From: Streptomyces sp. AJS327
GTDB taxonomy: Bacteria > Actinomycetota > Actinomycetes > Streptomycetales > Streptomycetaceae
Reading direction: 5' to 3'
DNA: 64,000 nt
Assembly (NCBI RefSeq): GCF_013450295.1
Contig: NZ_SKBR01000003.1
Coordinates: 496,001-560,000 of the forward strand
A model generated the notes under the pieces. The model had not been told where the DNA came from and made no database searches. It saw only the letters and a list, made by a program, of their open reading frames with translations. Each line of letters opens with the position of its first letter. Position 1 is the stretch's first letter. Both the position numbers and the translations under genes were made by a program. Positions 41,600 to 49,810 of the stretch are shown here, piece by piece.

Positions 41600-42484
41600 A
41601 TGTCGCAGCTTCCCGATGCCCCGGAAGCCGGTTCGCAGGAGCCGAATCTGGACTTCGAGGGCACCACCCCCTACGAGGACTACGTCCACGCGGACGTCCT
41701 CACCCACCTTCAGGACCTTCGCTCGGACGAGCCCGGTGAACTGGCCTTCCTGGTCACCACGCAGGTCATGGAGTTGTGGTTCACCGCGATCGTCCACGAG
41801 TGGGACACCGCCGCCGAAGCGCTGCGGCAGGACGAGCTACCGCGCGCGCTGGCGGCGCTCCGGCGTTCCTGCTACGAGCTGGTCGCGCTGAACGCCTCCT
41901 GGGAGCCGCTGGCCCGGCTGACGCCCGCCGAGTTCAACGCCTTCCGCGCGATCCTCGGGGAGGGTTCGGGTTTCCAGTCCGCGATGTACCGCCGGATGGA
42001 GTTCCTGCTCGGCGAGAAGTCCGCGGCGATGCTCGTGCCGCACCGGGGCAGTCCGCGGGTGTACGCGGAGCTGGAGAAGGCGCTCCAGGAGCCGAGCCTC
42101 TACGACGAGGCGCTGCGCTACCTCGCCCGGCGCGGGGAGCCGGTGCCCCGGGCCGTGCTGGAGCGGGACGTCACCGAGCGCTACGTCTCCGACCCCGGGG
42201 TCGAGGAGGTGTGGGCGCGGGTCTACGCCTCCGGCACGTCCACCGGCCCGGAGGGTCCGGCGGACGCGGTGGGTGACGGCGGTGGCGAGCGCCTGCGGCT
42301 CGGCGAGGCGCTGACGGAGGTGGCGGAGCTGGTGTGGCGCTGGCGGAACGACCATCTGGTCGCCACCCGCAGGGCGATGGGCGCCAAGCGGGGCACCGGC
42401 GGTTCGCCGGGGGTCGCGTGGCTGGAGAAGCGCGCGGCGAAGAACGTCTTCCCCGAGCTGTGGGCGGCGCGCAGCCATGTCTGA
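41600..42484 (+). CDS. kynA: tryptophan 2,3-dioxygenase
   Basis: Haem dioxygenase opening the indole ring of L-tryptophan to N-formylkynurenine. The 294-residue protein has the family signatures TTPYEDYVHADVLTHLQDL, FLVTTQVMELWFTAIVHEW (substrate pocket), LTPAEFNAFRAILGEGSGFQSAMYRRMEFLLG and the haem-ligand region WRWRNDHLVATRRAMGAKRGTGGSPG. ATG 41600 has GAGGAG eight bases upstream. It overlaps kynU by eight bases; the three kyn genes form a translationally coupled operon giving anthranilate. Length is typical for bacterial enzymes. Confidence 0.96.
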   Translation: MSQLPDAPEAGSQEPNLDFEGTTPYEDYVHADVLTHLQDLRSDEPGELAFLVTTQVMELWFTAIVHEWDTAAEALRQDELPRALAALRRSCYELVALNASWEPLARLTPAEFNAFRAILGEGSGFQSAMYRRMEFLLGEKSAAMLVPHRGSPRVYAELEKALQEPSLYDEALRYLARRGEPVPRAVLERDVTERYVSDPGVEEVWARVYASGTSTGPEGPADAVGDGGGERLRLGEALTEVAELVWRWRNDHLVATRRAMGAKRGTGGSPGVAWLEKRAAKNVFPELWAARSHV

Positions 42485-43793
42485 CACGCGTCCGGAGGCC
42501 CTGGACCCCGGCGTTCCGGGTCCCGTCGCCGAACCGTCCGGGGAGCGTCCGGCCACTGTGGCGACCGGCACCGGTGGGATGGCCGCCGGGGAGCTGGTGG
42601 AGACGGCGGCGGCCTGCGACGAGGCTGACGAACTGCGGGCCAAGCGCGCGGAGTTCGTGCTGGAACCGGAGACGGTCTACCTCGACGGGAACTCGCTGGG
42701 CGCGCTGCCCCGCTCGGTCGCCGGGCGGCTCGCCGACGTGGTGGAGCGCGAGTGGGGCAGAGGACGCATCCGCTCCTGGGGCGAGGCCGGGTGGTGGACG
42801 GCGCCCGAGCGGATCGGTGACCGGATCGCGCCGCTGGTGGGCGCGGCGCCCGGGCGGATCGTGGTGGGCGACTCCACCAGCGTGAACCTCTTCAAGGCGG
42901 TGGTGGGCGCGGTGCGGATCGCCCGGGAGGAGGCGCCCGGCCGCACCGAGGTGCTGGTGGACGCGGCGACCTTCCCGACCGACGGGTACATCGCCGCCTC
43001 GGCCGCCCGGATGACGGGCTGCGCGATCCGGCCGGTCGCCGCCGCCGCGATGGCGGAGGAGGCCGGGCCCGCGACGGCGGCGGCGCTCGTCAACCATGTC
43101 GACTACCGCACGGGCGAGTTGCACGACCTGCCCGCGATCACCCGGGGGCTGCGCGCCGCCGGGGTGCGCACCGTGTGGGACCTGTGCCACAGCGCGGGCG
43201 CGCTGCCCGTCGAACTCGACGCGCACGGCGTGGACTTCGCTGCGGGCTGCACCTACAAGTTCCTCAACGGCGGCCCGGGCGCACCCGCCTTCCTGTACGT
43301 CAACGAGGCCGTGCAGGGGCGGTTCGACTCGCCACTGCCCGGCTGGAACTCGCACGCCGAGCCGTTCGCGATGGCCTCCGACTACACCCCGGCCCAGGGG
43401 CCGGTGCGGGGCAGGGTCGGGACGCCGGACATCCTCTCGACGCTGGCGCTGGAGGAGGCCCTGCGGGTCTGGGAGGGCGTGGACATCGCCGCGGTGCGGG
43501 CGAAGTCCCTCGCCCTGACCGACTTCTTCCTGCGCTGCGTCGCGGAGTACGGCCCGGGGGAGCCGCGGCTCCGCTCGCTCACCCCGGTGGCGCACGAACG
43601 GCGCGGCAGTCAGGTCGCGTTGGTCTGCGAGCCCGCCGAGGACGCGCGCCCGGCGCTGGAGGCGCTCGCCGAACGCGGGGTGGTCGGTGACTTCCGCCAT
43701 CCCGGAGTACTCCGTTTCGGCTTCACCCCGCTCTACACTTCCTTCCGGGACGCGGAGCGCGCAGCTCGTGCCCTGGGGGAGGTCATCAGGTGA
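42477..43793 (+). CDS. kynU: kynureninase
   Basis: PLP enzyme cleaving kynurenine to anthranilate and alanine. The 438-residue protein has the family motifs VYLDGNSLGALPRSV, EWGRGRIRSWGEAGWW, the pocket VVGDSTSVNLFKAVVG, DAATFPTDGYIAAS, NHVDYRTGELHD, WDLCHSAGALPVEL and the PLP lysine K261 in CTYKFLNGGPGAPAF. About 45 N-terminal residues are poorly conserved. Middle gene of the kyn operon, overlapping its neighbours by eight and four bases. No kynurenine 3-monooxygenase is nearby, so the pathway ends at anthranilate here. Confidence 0.97.
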   Translation: MSDTRPEALDPGVPGPVAEPSGERPATVATGTGGMAAGELVETAAACDEADELRAKRAEFVLEPETVYLDGNSLGALPRSVAGRLADVVEREWGRGRIRSWGEAGWWTAPERIGDRIAPLVGAAPGRIVVGDSTSVNLFKAVVGAVRIAREEAPGRTEVLVDAATFPTDGYIAASAARMTGCAIRPVAAAAMAEEAGPATAAALVNHVDYRTGELHDLPAITRGLRAAGVRTVWDLCHSAGALPVELDAHGVDFAAGCTYKFLNGGPGAPAFLYVNEAVQGRFDSPLPGWNSHAEPFAMASDYTPAQGPVRGRVGTPDILSTLALEEALRVWEGVDIAAVRAKSLALTDFFLRCVAEYGPGEPRLRSLTPVAHERRGSQVALVCEPAEDARPALEALAERGVVGDFRHPGVLRFGFTPLYTSFRDAERAARALGEVIR

Positions 43794-44554
43794 GCGAGGC
43801 CGGAGAGGCCGGGCGTCCCGTCGGGGGCGCCTCGGTGGGCGCCGAACAGGCGGCGTTCCAGGGGCTGTTGGATCGTCCGGTGCCCGCGCCGGACCGCACG
43901 GAACAGTACGGGCCGCACCCGTCCCAGCTGGTCGACATCTACGGCGCCGACGCGTCCGGACCCAACATCGCTCTGCTGCACGGCGGTTACTGGCGGGCGG
44001 CGTACGACCGGGCGTATCTCCGGCCGTTCGCCGCCGCGTTGGCGGCCACCGGGCGGACGGTCGCGCTGATCGAGTACCGGCGGATCGGGGACGGCGGTGG
44101 CTGGCCGCGAACCGTCGAGGACGTCGACGCGGCCCTGGACCACCTCGGGGCGCCCCCGAGCGTGCTGTTCGGCCACTCCTCCGGCGGGCACCTGGCACTG
44201 TGCGCCGCCGCGCGCCGGGAGCGGGCGGCGGGCCGCGTGGTGGTGCTGGCGCCGGTCGCGGACCTCGCGCGCGCACACGAACTCCGCCTGAGCGACGGCG
44301 CGGTGGCGGAGCTGCTGGGCGGCGCGCGCCCGGGGGACTCGCTGATGTGGGAGGCCGATCCGATGCGGCTGCTCCCCCGGGTACCGGTGGAGATCCTGCA
44401 CGGCACCGCCGACGGCGACGTCCCGCTGGAACTGTCCCGCCGCTACGCCAGCAACTGGGGCGCCCGGCTCCATCTGCTGCCCGGCGCGGGCCACTTCGCG
44501 GCGCTCACGCCCGGCACCCCGCCGTACGACGTGCTGCGCACCATCCTGGGCTGA
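43790..44554 (+). CDS. kynB: kynurenine formamidase-like alpha/beta hydrolase
   Basis: An alpha/beta hydrolase of 254 residues. The oxyanion motif HGGYW (64-68) is the hallmark of arylformamidases of the eukaryote-like type, the nucleophile is S130 in GHSSGGH, and the remaining triad members are likely the Asp in HGTADGDVP and the His in GAGHFAALTPG. Sharing an operon with kynA and kynU supports hydrolysis of N-formylkynurenine to kynurenine. This is the hydrolase-fold formamidase, not the metal-dependent KynB of other bacteria; the symbol denotes the role. GTG 43790 overlaps the kynU stop (GTGA). Confidence 0.9.
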   Translation: MSEAGEAGRPVGGASVGAEQAAFQGLLDRPVPAPDRTEQYGPHPSQLVDIYGADASGPNIALLHGGYWRAAYDRAYLRPFAAALAATGRTVALIEYRRIGDGGGWPRTVEDVDAALDHLGAPPSVLFGHSSGGHLALCAAARRERAAGRVVVLAPVADLARAHELRLSDGAVAELLGGARPGDSLMWEADPMRLLPRVPVEILHGTADGDVPLELSRRYASNWGARLHLLPGAGHFAALTPGTPPYDVLRTILG

Positions 44555-45418
44555 CCCCCACCGGGCCCACCGGCCCCCACGGGCCCCGCCTCCCACCGGG
44601 CGCGGGCCCGTACCCGTGTCCGTACCCACATGCCCCCCGCAGGTCGTCCCGCGTCCGGGCGCGGCTCCAACTCGAAGCCTGGTGCGACGTGTTGGCGGGG
44701 GAAGTGGGTCGGCGGGCGAAGGTTCCCGTCCCGGTGGTGTGGGTGATTTCCGGAGCTGACTGTGAATTATTCGCGGTGGAAGGGGAATTCTTCGGGCCGT
44801 GGCTGTCACGGGGGTTCCGGGAATCCCCGGGGAGCGGCGGTCGAACCGGGTGCCTCCGGGACAAGCGGACCAGCCGCCGCTACGGGGTAATTGACGTGCG
44901 AAAGCCTCAATCCCGCACGGGAATTCACGAATTGTTCTGAGGTGCAGAAGAACTGATGTGGCGAACAGCGGGCGGGCGTCGAAATCCGCTCGTGGGGTGT
45001 GGCAGTCTTCTGGAGCCCTGAGAAACACCGGACCGGCGGAATGCTCGAATAGCCGGGGGCGCCCGCCGTGTCCGGTCACTCGGGAGCGGTGGTCCGCCCT
45101 GGTGGTGAGCCACGGTACGGCCGTCGGACGGGGTCCGGCCGCGTGTGGCGTGTGCCACCGCGGTCCGCCTCGCGGCCGTGGCCGTCCGAGCCGGGGCGGG
45201 TCGTCCGGCCGGTGGCGGCGGTCCACCGGGCGGTTCGGCCCGCACCGGCGCGCGCCGGTGGGCCGGCGAGCCGTCCGCCCGCCGTTTCCGGCCCGAACCG
45301 TCGTACGCGGCCCGCGTTCTCGGTCCGCCGTACCTCGGACGGCGCGCGCGACGACGCCCGGCGGTCATCCGAACTCCCCGTAACGCCCCACGAATTCAGC
45401 GGAACGACAGGAATACTC
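44555..45418. other. intergenic, less G+C-rich centre
   Basis: About 860 bases. The section 44740-45010 is clearly less G+C-rich (with GTGAATTATTCGC and GGGGTAATTGACG) and could contain the promoter of the lipoprotein gene or a lost gene. Frames here contain rare codons and give nothing recognisable. Confidence 0.45.
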
Positions 45419-46066
45419 GTGCGAAAGACAACGACGTCGCTCGCGGCTGGCGCCGCGGTGCTGGCCCTGGTGCTCACCGGGTGCGGCGGTGGCGGAGACG
45501 ACAGCGCCTCCGACAGGGTGACGCGGAGCGAGAGCCCGGCGGAGGAGAGGAAGTCCTCGCCCAGCCCCTCCGAGGAGCCCTCGGCCAGTCCCGAGGCCAC
45601 GGAGCCGGAGAAACCCGAGAAACCCGAGAAGCCCGAGAAGAGGGAACCCGGAGCGAGCGGCGGCGGGGACACCAACACCGCGCAGCCGAAGCCGAGTTCG
45701 CCCGACGGCTCGGGCTCCTCGGGCGGCGGTTCCTCCTCCGGCGGTTCGTCCGGGGGCGGTTCGTCCTCGGGAGGGTCGTCCGGTGGTCAACAGGCGGGCG
45801 ACAAGCGGATCCAGGGACTCTGGTACTACTACCGCCGGACGCCGGACGGTGGGGTCGGCACGTTGACCATCAACGGGGGCACGGTCACCCTCAAGGGCAA
45901 CGGCGTGGACTGCCCGGGCACGGCCAAGGGGCTGTCCGTCACGATCACCTGCGAGGGCGAGACGAAGACCAGCACCGCCGAGGTGAAGGCGGGCGGCCAG
46001 GAGATGATCCTGAAGTGGCCGGACGGCGGTGCGGACGGCTTCGTCCGCACCGAACCCACCAAGTGA
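45419..46066 (+). CDS. lipoprotein with Ser/Gly linker and beta domain
   Basis: A 215-residue lipoprotein. The signal peptide is VRKTTTSLAAGAAVLALVLTGC with lipobox LTGC. Then comes an acidic/Pro linker (EKPEKPEKPEKRE), a Ser/Gly repeat linker (about residues 98-125, GSSSGGSSGGG units), and a compact C-terminal domain of about 80 residues (IQGLWYYYRRTPDGGVGTLTINGGTVTLKG, with a Cys pair CPG and CEG) that looks like a small beta-barrel. GTG 45419 is preceded by AGGA. Surface-exposed; function unknown. It is convergent with purA across a bidirectional terminator. Confidence 0.82.
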   Translation: MRKTTTSLAAGAAVLALVLTGCGGGGDDSASDRVTRSESPAEERKSSPSPSEEPSASPEATEPEKPEKPEKPEKREPGASGGGDTNTAQPKPSSPDGSGSSGGGSSSGGSSGGGSSSGGSSGGQQAGDKRIQGLWYYYRRTPDGGVGTLTINGGTVTLKGNGVDCPGTAKGLSVTITCEGETKTSTAEVKAGGQEMILKWPDGGADGFVRTEPTK

Positions 46067-46123
46067 GGCCCGCCCCGGCGCCCTTGGGCGCGCGGGGCAC
46101 GCTCACGCGGTGCGTGACGCACG

Positions 46124-46149
46124 CCGCCCCGCCCGGTGGGGCGGGGCGG
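46124..46149. terminator. bidirectional terminator between lipoprotein gene and purA
   Basis: Perfect 11-bp stem CCGCCCCGCCC/GGGCGGGGCGG around a four-base loop. Confidence 0.8.
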
Positions 46150-46171
46150 TGGGGCGCGGTGGGGCTGGGGC

Positions 46172-47455
46172 TCAGAGGAAGGAGTTGATCTGGATCGTCT
46201 CCTCGCGGCCCGGGCCGACGCCGACGGCCGAGATGGGGGCGCCCGACATCTCCTCCAGCGCCTTGACGTACGCCCGTGCGTTGGCGGGGAGTTCGTCGAA
46301 GCTCTTCGCCTTGGTGATGTCCTCGCTCCACCCGGGCAGGTACTCGTAGATCGGCTTGGCGTGGTGGAAGTCGCTCTGGTTGTAGGGCAGTTCCTCCACC
46401 CGTACCCCGTCGACCTCGTACGCGACGCAGACCGGGACGCGCTCCCAGCCGGTGAGCACGTCCAGCTTGGTGAGGAAGAAGTCGGTGAGCCCGTTGACGC
46501 GGGTGGCGTAGCGCGCGATGACCGCGTCGAACCAGCCGCAGCGGCGGTCCCGCCCGGTGGTGACGCCCCGCTCGCCGCCGATCTCGCGCAGCGCCTCGCC
46601 GTCGGCGTCGAGCAGCTCGGTCGGGAAGGGACCGGAGCCGACCCGGGTGGTGTACGCCTTGAGGATGCCGATCACCCGGTCGATCTTGGTGGGGCCCACC
46701 CCGGAGCCGGTGCAGGCGCCGCCCGCCGTCGGGTTCGACGAGGTGACGAACGGATAGGTGCCGTGGTCCACGTCGAGGAGGGTTCCCTGACCGCCCTCGA
46801 ACAGCACGACCTTCCCGTCGTCCACCGCCCGGTTGAGGACCAGGGTGGTGTCCGTCACGAAGCCGCGCAGCTGGTCGGCGTAGCCCAGCAGCTCCTCGAC
46901 CACCTGCTCGGCGCCGATCGCGCGCCGGTTGTACAACTTGGCGAGTAGCTGGTTCTTGAAGTCGAGGGCGGCCTCGACCTTCTGGAGCAGGATGGACTCG
47001 TCGAAGAGGTCCTGGACCCGGATGCCCACGCGGTTGATCTTGTCGGCGTAGGTCGGGCCGATCCCGCGACCGGTGGTGCCGATCTTCCGCGTCCCGAGGA
47101 AGCGTTCCGTCACCTTGTCGAGCGTCTCGTGGTACGGCGTGATCAGGTGGGCGTTGCCGCTGAGCAGCAGGCGGGAGGTGTCCACACCGCGCTCGTTCAG
47201 CCCGCTCAGCTCGGAGAGCAGGACCGACGGGTCCACGACGACGCCGTTGCCGATGACCGGGGTGCAGCCGGGCGAGAGGATCCCGGAGGGGAGCAGGTGG
47301 AGCGCGTAGGTCTGGTCGCCCACGACGACCGTGTGACCGGCGTTGTTCCCGCCCTGGTAGCGCACCACGTAGTCGACCGAGCCGCCGAGCAGGTCGGTGG
47401 CCTTTCCCTTGCCCTCGTCACCCCACTGAGCACCGAGCAGCACAAGTGCGGGCAC
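46172..47455 (-). CDS. purA: adenylosuccinate synthetase
   Basis: Forms adenylosuccinate from IMP, aspartate and GTP, the first committed step to AMP. The 427-residue protein has the nucleotide loop GAQWGDEGKGK with catalytic D13, H41 in GGNNAGHTVV, the IMP segment GTTGRGIGPTYADK, FEGGQGTLLDVDHGTYPFVTSSN, GVGPTKIDRVIG and the arginine loop TTGRDRRCGWFD. GTG 47455 gives the exact N-terminus of actinobacterial PurA; the much longer upstream frame is not conserved. AAAGGGG lies upstream. The mRNA leader appears to begin with a hairpin. Confidence 0.98.
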   Translation of the reverse strand: MPALVLLGAQWGDEGKGKATDLLGGSVDYVVRYQGGNNAGHTVVVGDQTYALHLLPSGILSPGCTPVIGNGVVVDPSVLLSELSGLNERGVDTSRLLLSGNAHLITPYHETLDKVTERFLGTRKIGTTGRGIGPTYADKINRVGIRVQDLFDESILLQKVEAALDFKNQLLAKLYNRRAIGAEQVVEELLGYADQLRGFVTDTTLVLNRAVDDGKVVLFEGGQGTLLDVDHGTYPFVTSSNPTAGGACTGSGVGPTKIDRVIGILKAYTTRVGSGPFPTELLDADGEALREIGGERGVTTGRDRRCGWFDAVIARYATRVNGLTDFFLTKLDVLTGWERVPVCVAYEVDGVRVEELPYNQSDFHHAKPIYEYLPGWSEDITKAKSFDELPANARAYVKALEEMSGAPISAVGVGPGREETIQINSFL

Positions 47456-47594
47456 AGGCGTACACCCCTTTCGGGCGGGGCATGTCCCACGTGCGGTGCG
47501 GCACGGAGAACGAGCCGTACCCGGCGTACGAGGCGTACGCGCGGTACGGCTCACGTGACCGCGAGAGCCGTGGACTGGTGCCCCAGACTGAGGA

Positions 47595-47639
47595 AGCCCC
47601 TGACGCAACAGCGACAGGGGCTCTTGCACCGAGAGATTA
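47595..47639 (-). promoter_or_regulatory. purA promoter and 5' leader hairpin
   Basis: On the minus strand TAATCT (plus-strand 47634-47639) is a good -10; the transcript would begin near 47626. The first bases of that RNA form an 8-bp stem (AGCCCCTG/CAGGGGCT, 47595-47622) with a 12-base loop, about 140 bases before the start codon. Confidence 0.45.
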
Positions 47640-47709
47640 CCGAACATTCTTGTCGGGTGACGAACGGCCTCCCCGCCGGACGCGGGGAGCGTGCTGAGAA
47701 GGGACCGAG

Positions 47710-48717
47710 GTGTCGGCTCCAGACCCGGTGCGTTCAGCAGGACCTTTGCTCCTGGTCGTCGACCCCGCCGCGCGGCGGGTGGACGGCGAGGCGGTGCGCA
47801 TCGCGCGCGATGTGCTGTGCGCGGGTGCCCCCGGAGCGAAGGTGTGCCTTCCCGAGTGCGGTGAGGAGGCGGCACGGGCGCTGGCCCGCCGGGGCAGCAG
47901 ACGGCCGGTGCTGATCGGCGACGACCGGGTGCTGCTCAACGCGGTGCGGCTGCTCGACCGCGAGCGGGAACTGGCGGACGCGGCGCTGGCGGTGGTGCCG
48001 GTCGGCGCGGACGCCCGGGTGGCCCTGGCCCGTGGACTCGGGGTGCCCTCCGACGTGGTGAGCGCCGCCCGCGCGGTGCTCTCGGGCGTCGAGCGCCCCC
48101 TCGACCTGCTGGCCGACGAGACCGGCGGGCTGGTCCTCGGCGGGCTGCGGATCCCCGGCGGCGAGGAGCGGCGCGGGGTGCTGGGCCGGGCCGGTCCCCG
48201 GCTGGGCCTTGGCGCTCTCGCCCGGGGCGCGCCCGAGAACGGGGACGGCGCCCGGCGTCCGGCCGGGCCCGGGGAGCAGCGGCGGGGTGCCGGGGTGCTC
48301 GGCGGCTGGGGCGGCTTCGGCCGTCGTGGACCGGGCGAGGGCGGGCCGGACGAGCGGACCGGTGCCGGGCCGCCCGGCGAGGAACGGGTTCCGGCTCCCC
48401 GGCAGGGGGGCGTCTCCGGCGGCCGGAGTGGTCCGCGGGGGCTGCGCGTGGAGGCGGACGGGCGGGTGCTGGCCGGACCGGGCGGTCCCGTGACGGAGAT
48501 CTCGGTCGCCCCGCGCCCGGAGGGCGGGCGCGGGATGGCCGAGGTGGCGGTGCGGCCCGCGCGGGGCGGTGCCCCGGTGCGGGCGCGGGCGCGCGCGGTG
48601 ACGGTCTCGGGGCCGGAGTTCCGCTACCACGCGGACACCTGGCTGGCCGGTCCGGTGACGGCCCGGACCTGGACCGTGCGGCCGGACGCCTGGCGTCTCG
48701 TCCTGCCCGGCGGATAG
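47710..48717 (+). CDS. diacylglycerol-kinase-like protein, degenerate catalytic motifs
   Basis: A 335-residue protein that lies, as in other Streptomyces, divergent from purA and resembles the diacylglycerol/sphingosine kinase catalytic family (LLLVVDPAARRVDG for the N-terminal strand; VVPVGADARVALARGLGVPSDV for the region normally reading GTxNDxAR). The hallmark GGDGT loop is absent: the corresponding segment is VLIGDDRVLLNAV. The centre (about residues 160-250) is a low-complexity Gly/Arg/Pro segment. The C-terminal beta part (VTEISVAPRPEGG, TWTVRPDAWRLVLPGG) is retained. It may be an inactive or non-lipid-kinase relative. GTG 47710 follows AAGGGA. Confidence 0.7.
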   Translation: MSAPDPVRSAGPLLLVVDPAARRVDGEAVRIARDVLCAGAPGAKVCLPECGEEAARALARRGSRRPVLIGDDRVLLNAVRLLDRERELADAALAVVPVGADARVALARGLGVPSDVVSAARAVLSGVERPLDLLADETGGLVLGGLRIPGGEERRGVLGRAGPRLGLGALARGAPENGDGARRPAGPGEQRRGAGVLGGWGGFGRRGPGEGGPDERTGAGPPGEERVPAPRQGGVSGGRSGPRGLRVEADGRVLAGPGGPVTEISVAPRPEGGRGMAEVAVRPARGGAPVRARARAVTVSGPEFRYHADTWLAGPVTARTWTVRPDAWRLVLPGG

Positions 48718-48743
48718 CCGCCGGGGCGCGGGCGGGCGGCCGG

Positions 48744-49334
48744 TTACCGGCGTTCGTCCTGCCAGCGGCGCATCGCGTCCTGGAGTTCGGCGCGCAGGAA
48801 CTCCAGGAACTCGCTGTTCTCCCGGAGTCTGCGGCCCGCGGTGGTGTCCGCGCCGAGGGTGTCCACGCCGCCGCGCAGGGTGGTGGAGAAGCGGGTGAGC
48901 GCGTTCGTCGCGTCCATCAGGGAGGCGAACCAGGTGTCGGCGTAGAGGCGGTAGCGCTCCCGCCGGGAGCCGGGAGTCCGCTCCCGGCTGACCATGTGCC
49001 GCTGGGCGAGGTAGCGCACGGCCCCGGAGATCGCGGCCGGGCTGGCCCGGAGGCGTTCGCCGAGTTCGGCGGAGGTCAGTGCGCCCTCCTCGGAGGCGAG
49101 CAGGCAGGCGAAGACGCGGGCGGACATGCGCTGCATGCCGACCTCGGTCAGGTCGGCCGCGAAGCGCTCGACGAACGGTGAGGTCACCCGGTCGTACCGC
49201 GCCATGGCGTCGGAGAGCCCCGCCGCGCCCGTGTCCCCGGCGTCCGCCGAGGGCTCCGCGTCCGCCGTGGGCTCCCGGTGCCCGGTGGGCTGCTCCGCCT
49301 CCCGGGTCTGGTGCGTGCCGTGCTCACCTGCCAC
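48744..49334 (-). CDS. GbsR/MarR-family transcriptional regulator
   Basis: A 196-residue winged-helix regulator. The N-terminal 40 residues are acidic and disordered. The winged helix is in RMSARVFACLLASEEGALTSAELGERLRASPAAISGAVRYLAQRHMVSRERTPGSRRERYRLY, and the helical C-terminus (FLEFLRAELQDAMRRW) would form the dimer. It lies divergent from the two-gene ABC exporter, whose promoter has a dyad in it, so it most likely represses the exporter in response to an unknown ligand. GTG 49334 is preceded by GGGAGAAG. Convergent with the kinase-like gene only 26 bases away. Confidence 0.9.
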   Translation of the reverse strand: MAGEHGTHQTREAEQPTGHREPTADAEPSADAGDTGAAGLSDAMARYDRVTSPFVERFAADLTEVGMQRMSARVFACLLASEEGALTSAELGERLRASPAAISGAVRYLAQRHMVSRERTPGSRRERYRLYADTWFASLMDATNALTRFSTTLRGGVDTLGADTTAGRRLRENSEFLEFLRAELQDAMRRWQDERR

Positions 49335-49766
49335 TGACCGACTTCTCCCGTGTCCGCCGCGCGGCCCGCCGCGCGTTCCGTGACGCTCCGCGTCCCTGTC
49401 CCGTCCGCCGCTGTCCGGCCGCCGTCCCGCTCCGCTCCCGTCCGGCTCGTCCGCCGGTGGCCCGGTGGCGCCGCGCCGTGGCGACCCGTGTCCCGGTGGC
49501 CGTGGCCGGACGGTGCGCCGGGGCGTCCGGGATCGGGTGGGACGAACCCTAGTCTGCCTGCGCCAACCGTGTTCGCCCGCGCCCCGGAGCCCGGTGCCCC
49601 GACCGGGGAGGCACCCCCGACGGACGGACGGACGCGCGGGACGGGACGAACCGGGACCGGTCGGCGGGACCGATCGGACCGGGATCGGACCGGGACCGGG
49701 CGGGGTAACGGCGGCGGTGGGAACGGTGGTGGGAACAGGGGAACGGCACGGTGACGCACCCTTGTT
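49335..49766. other. intergenic between regulator and exporter
   Basis: About 430 G+C-rich bases without a credible gene; the regulator's promoter should lie here. Confidence 0.5.
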
Positions 49767-49803
49767 TTCCTGACTTCACAAATTTCTGAAGAAACAGTAG
49801 CTT
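49767..49803 (+). promoter_or_regulatory. exporter promoter with overlapping dyads, leaderless-type
   Basis: The -10 TAGCTT (49798-49803) is seven bases before ATG 49811. The spacer holds TTTCT-GA-AGAAA (49783-49794) and CTTCA-N7-TGAAG (49775-49791). This A+T-rich patch is exceptional here and a likely operator for the divergent GbsR/MarR protein. Confidence 0.6.
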
Positions 49804-49810
49804 CGAACTC

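Noticed and set aside
44700..44940. Possible small gene in the lower-GC patch after kynB
   Set aside because: The plus-strand frame contains rare codons, has no ribosome-binding site and gives no recognisable protein.
47456..47875. N-terminal extension of PurA
   Set aside because: Not conserved and would overlap the divergent gene; GTG 47455 gives the exact PurA N-terminus.
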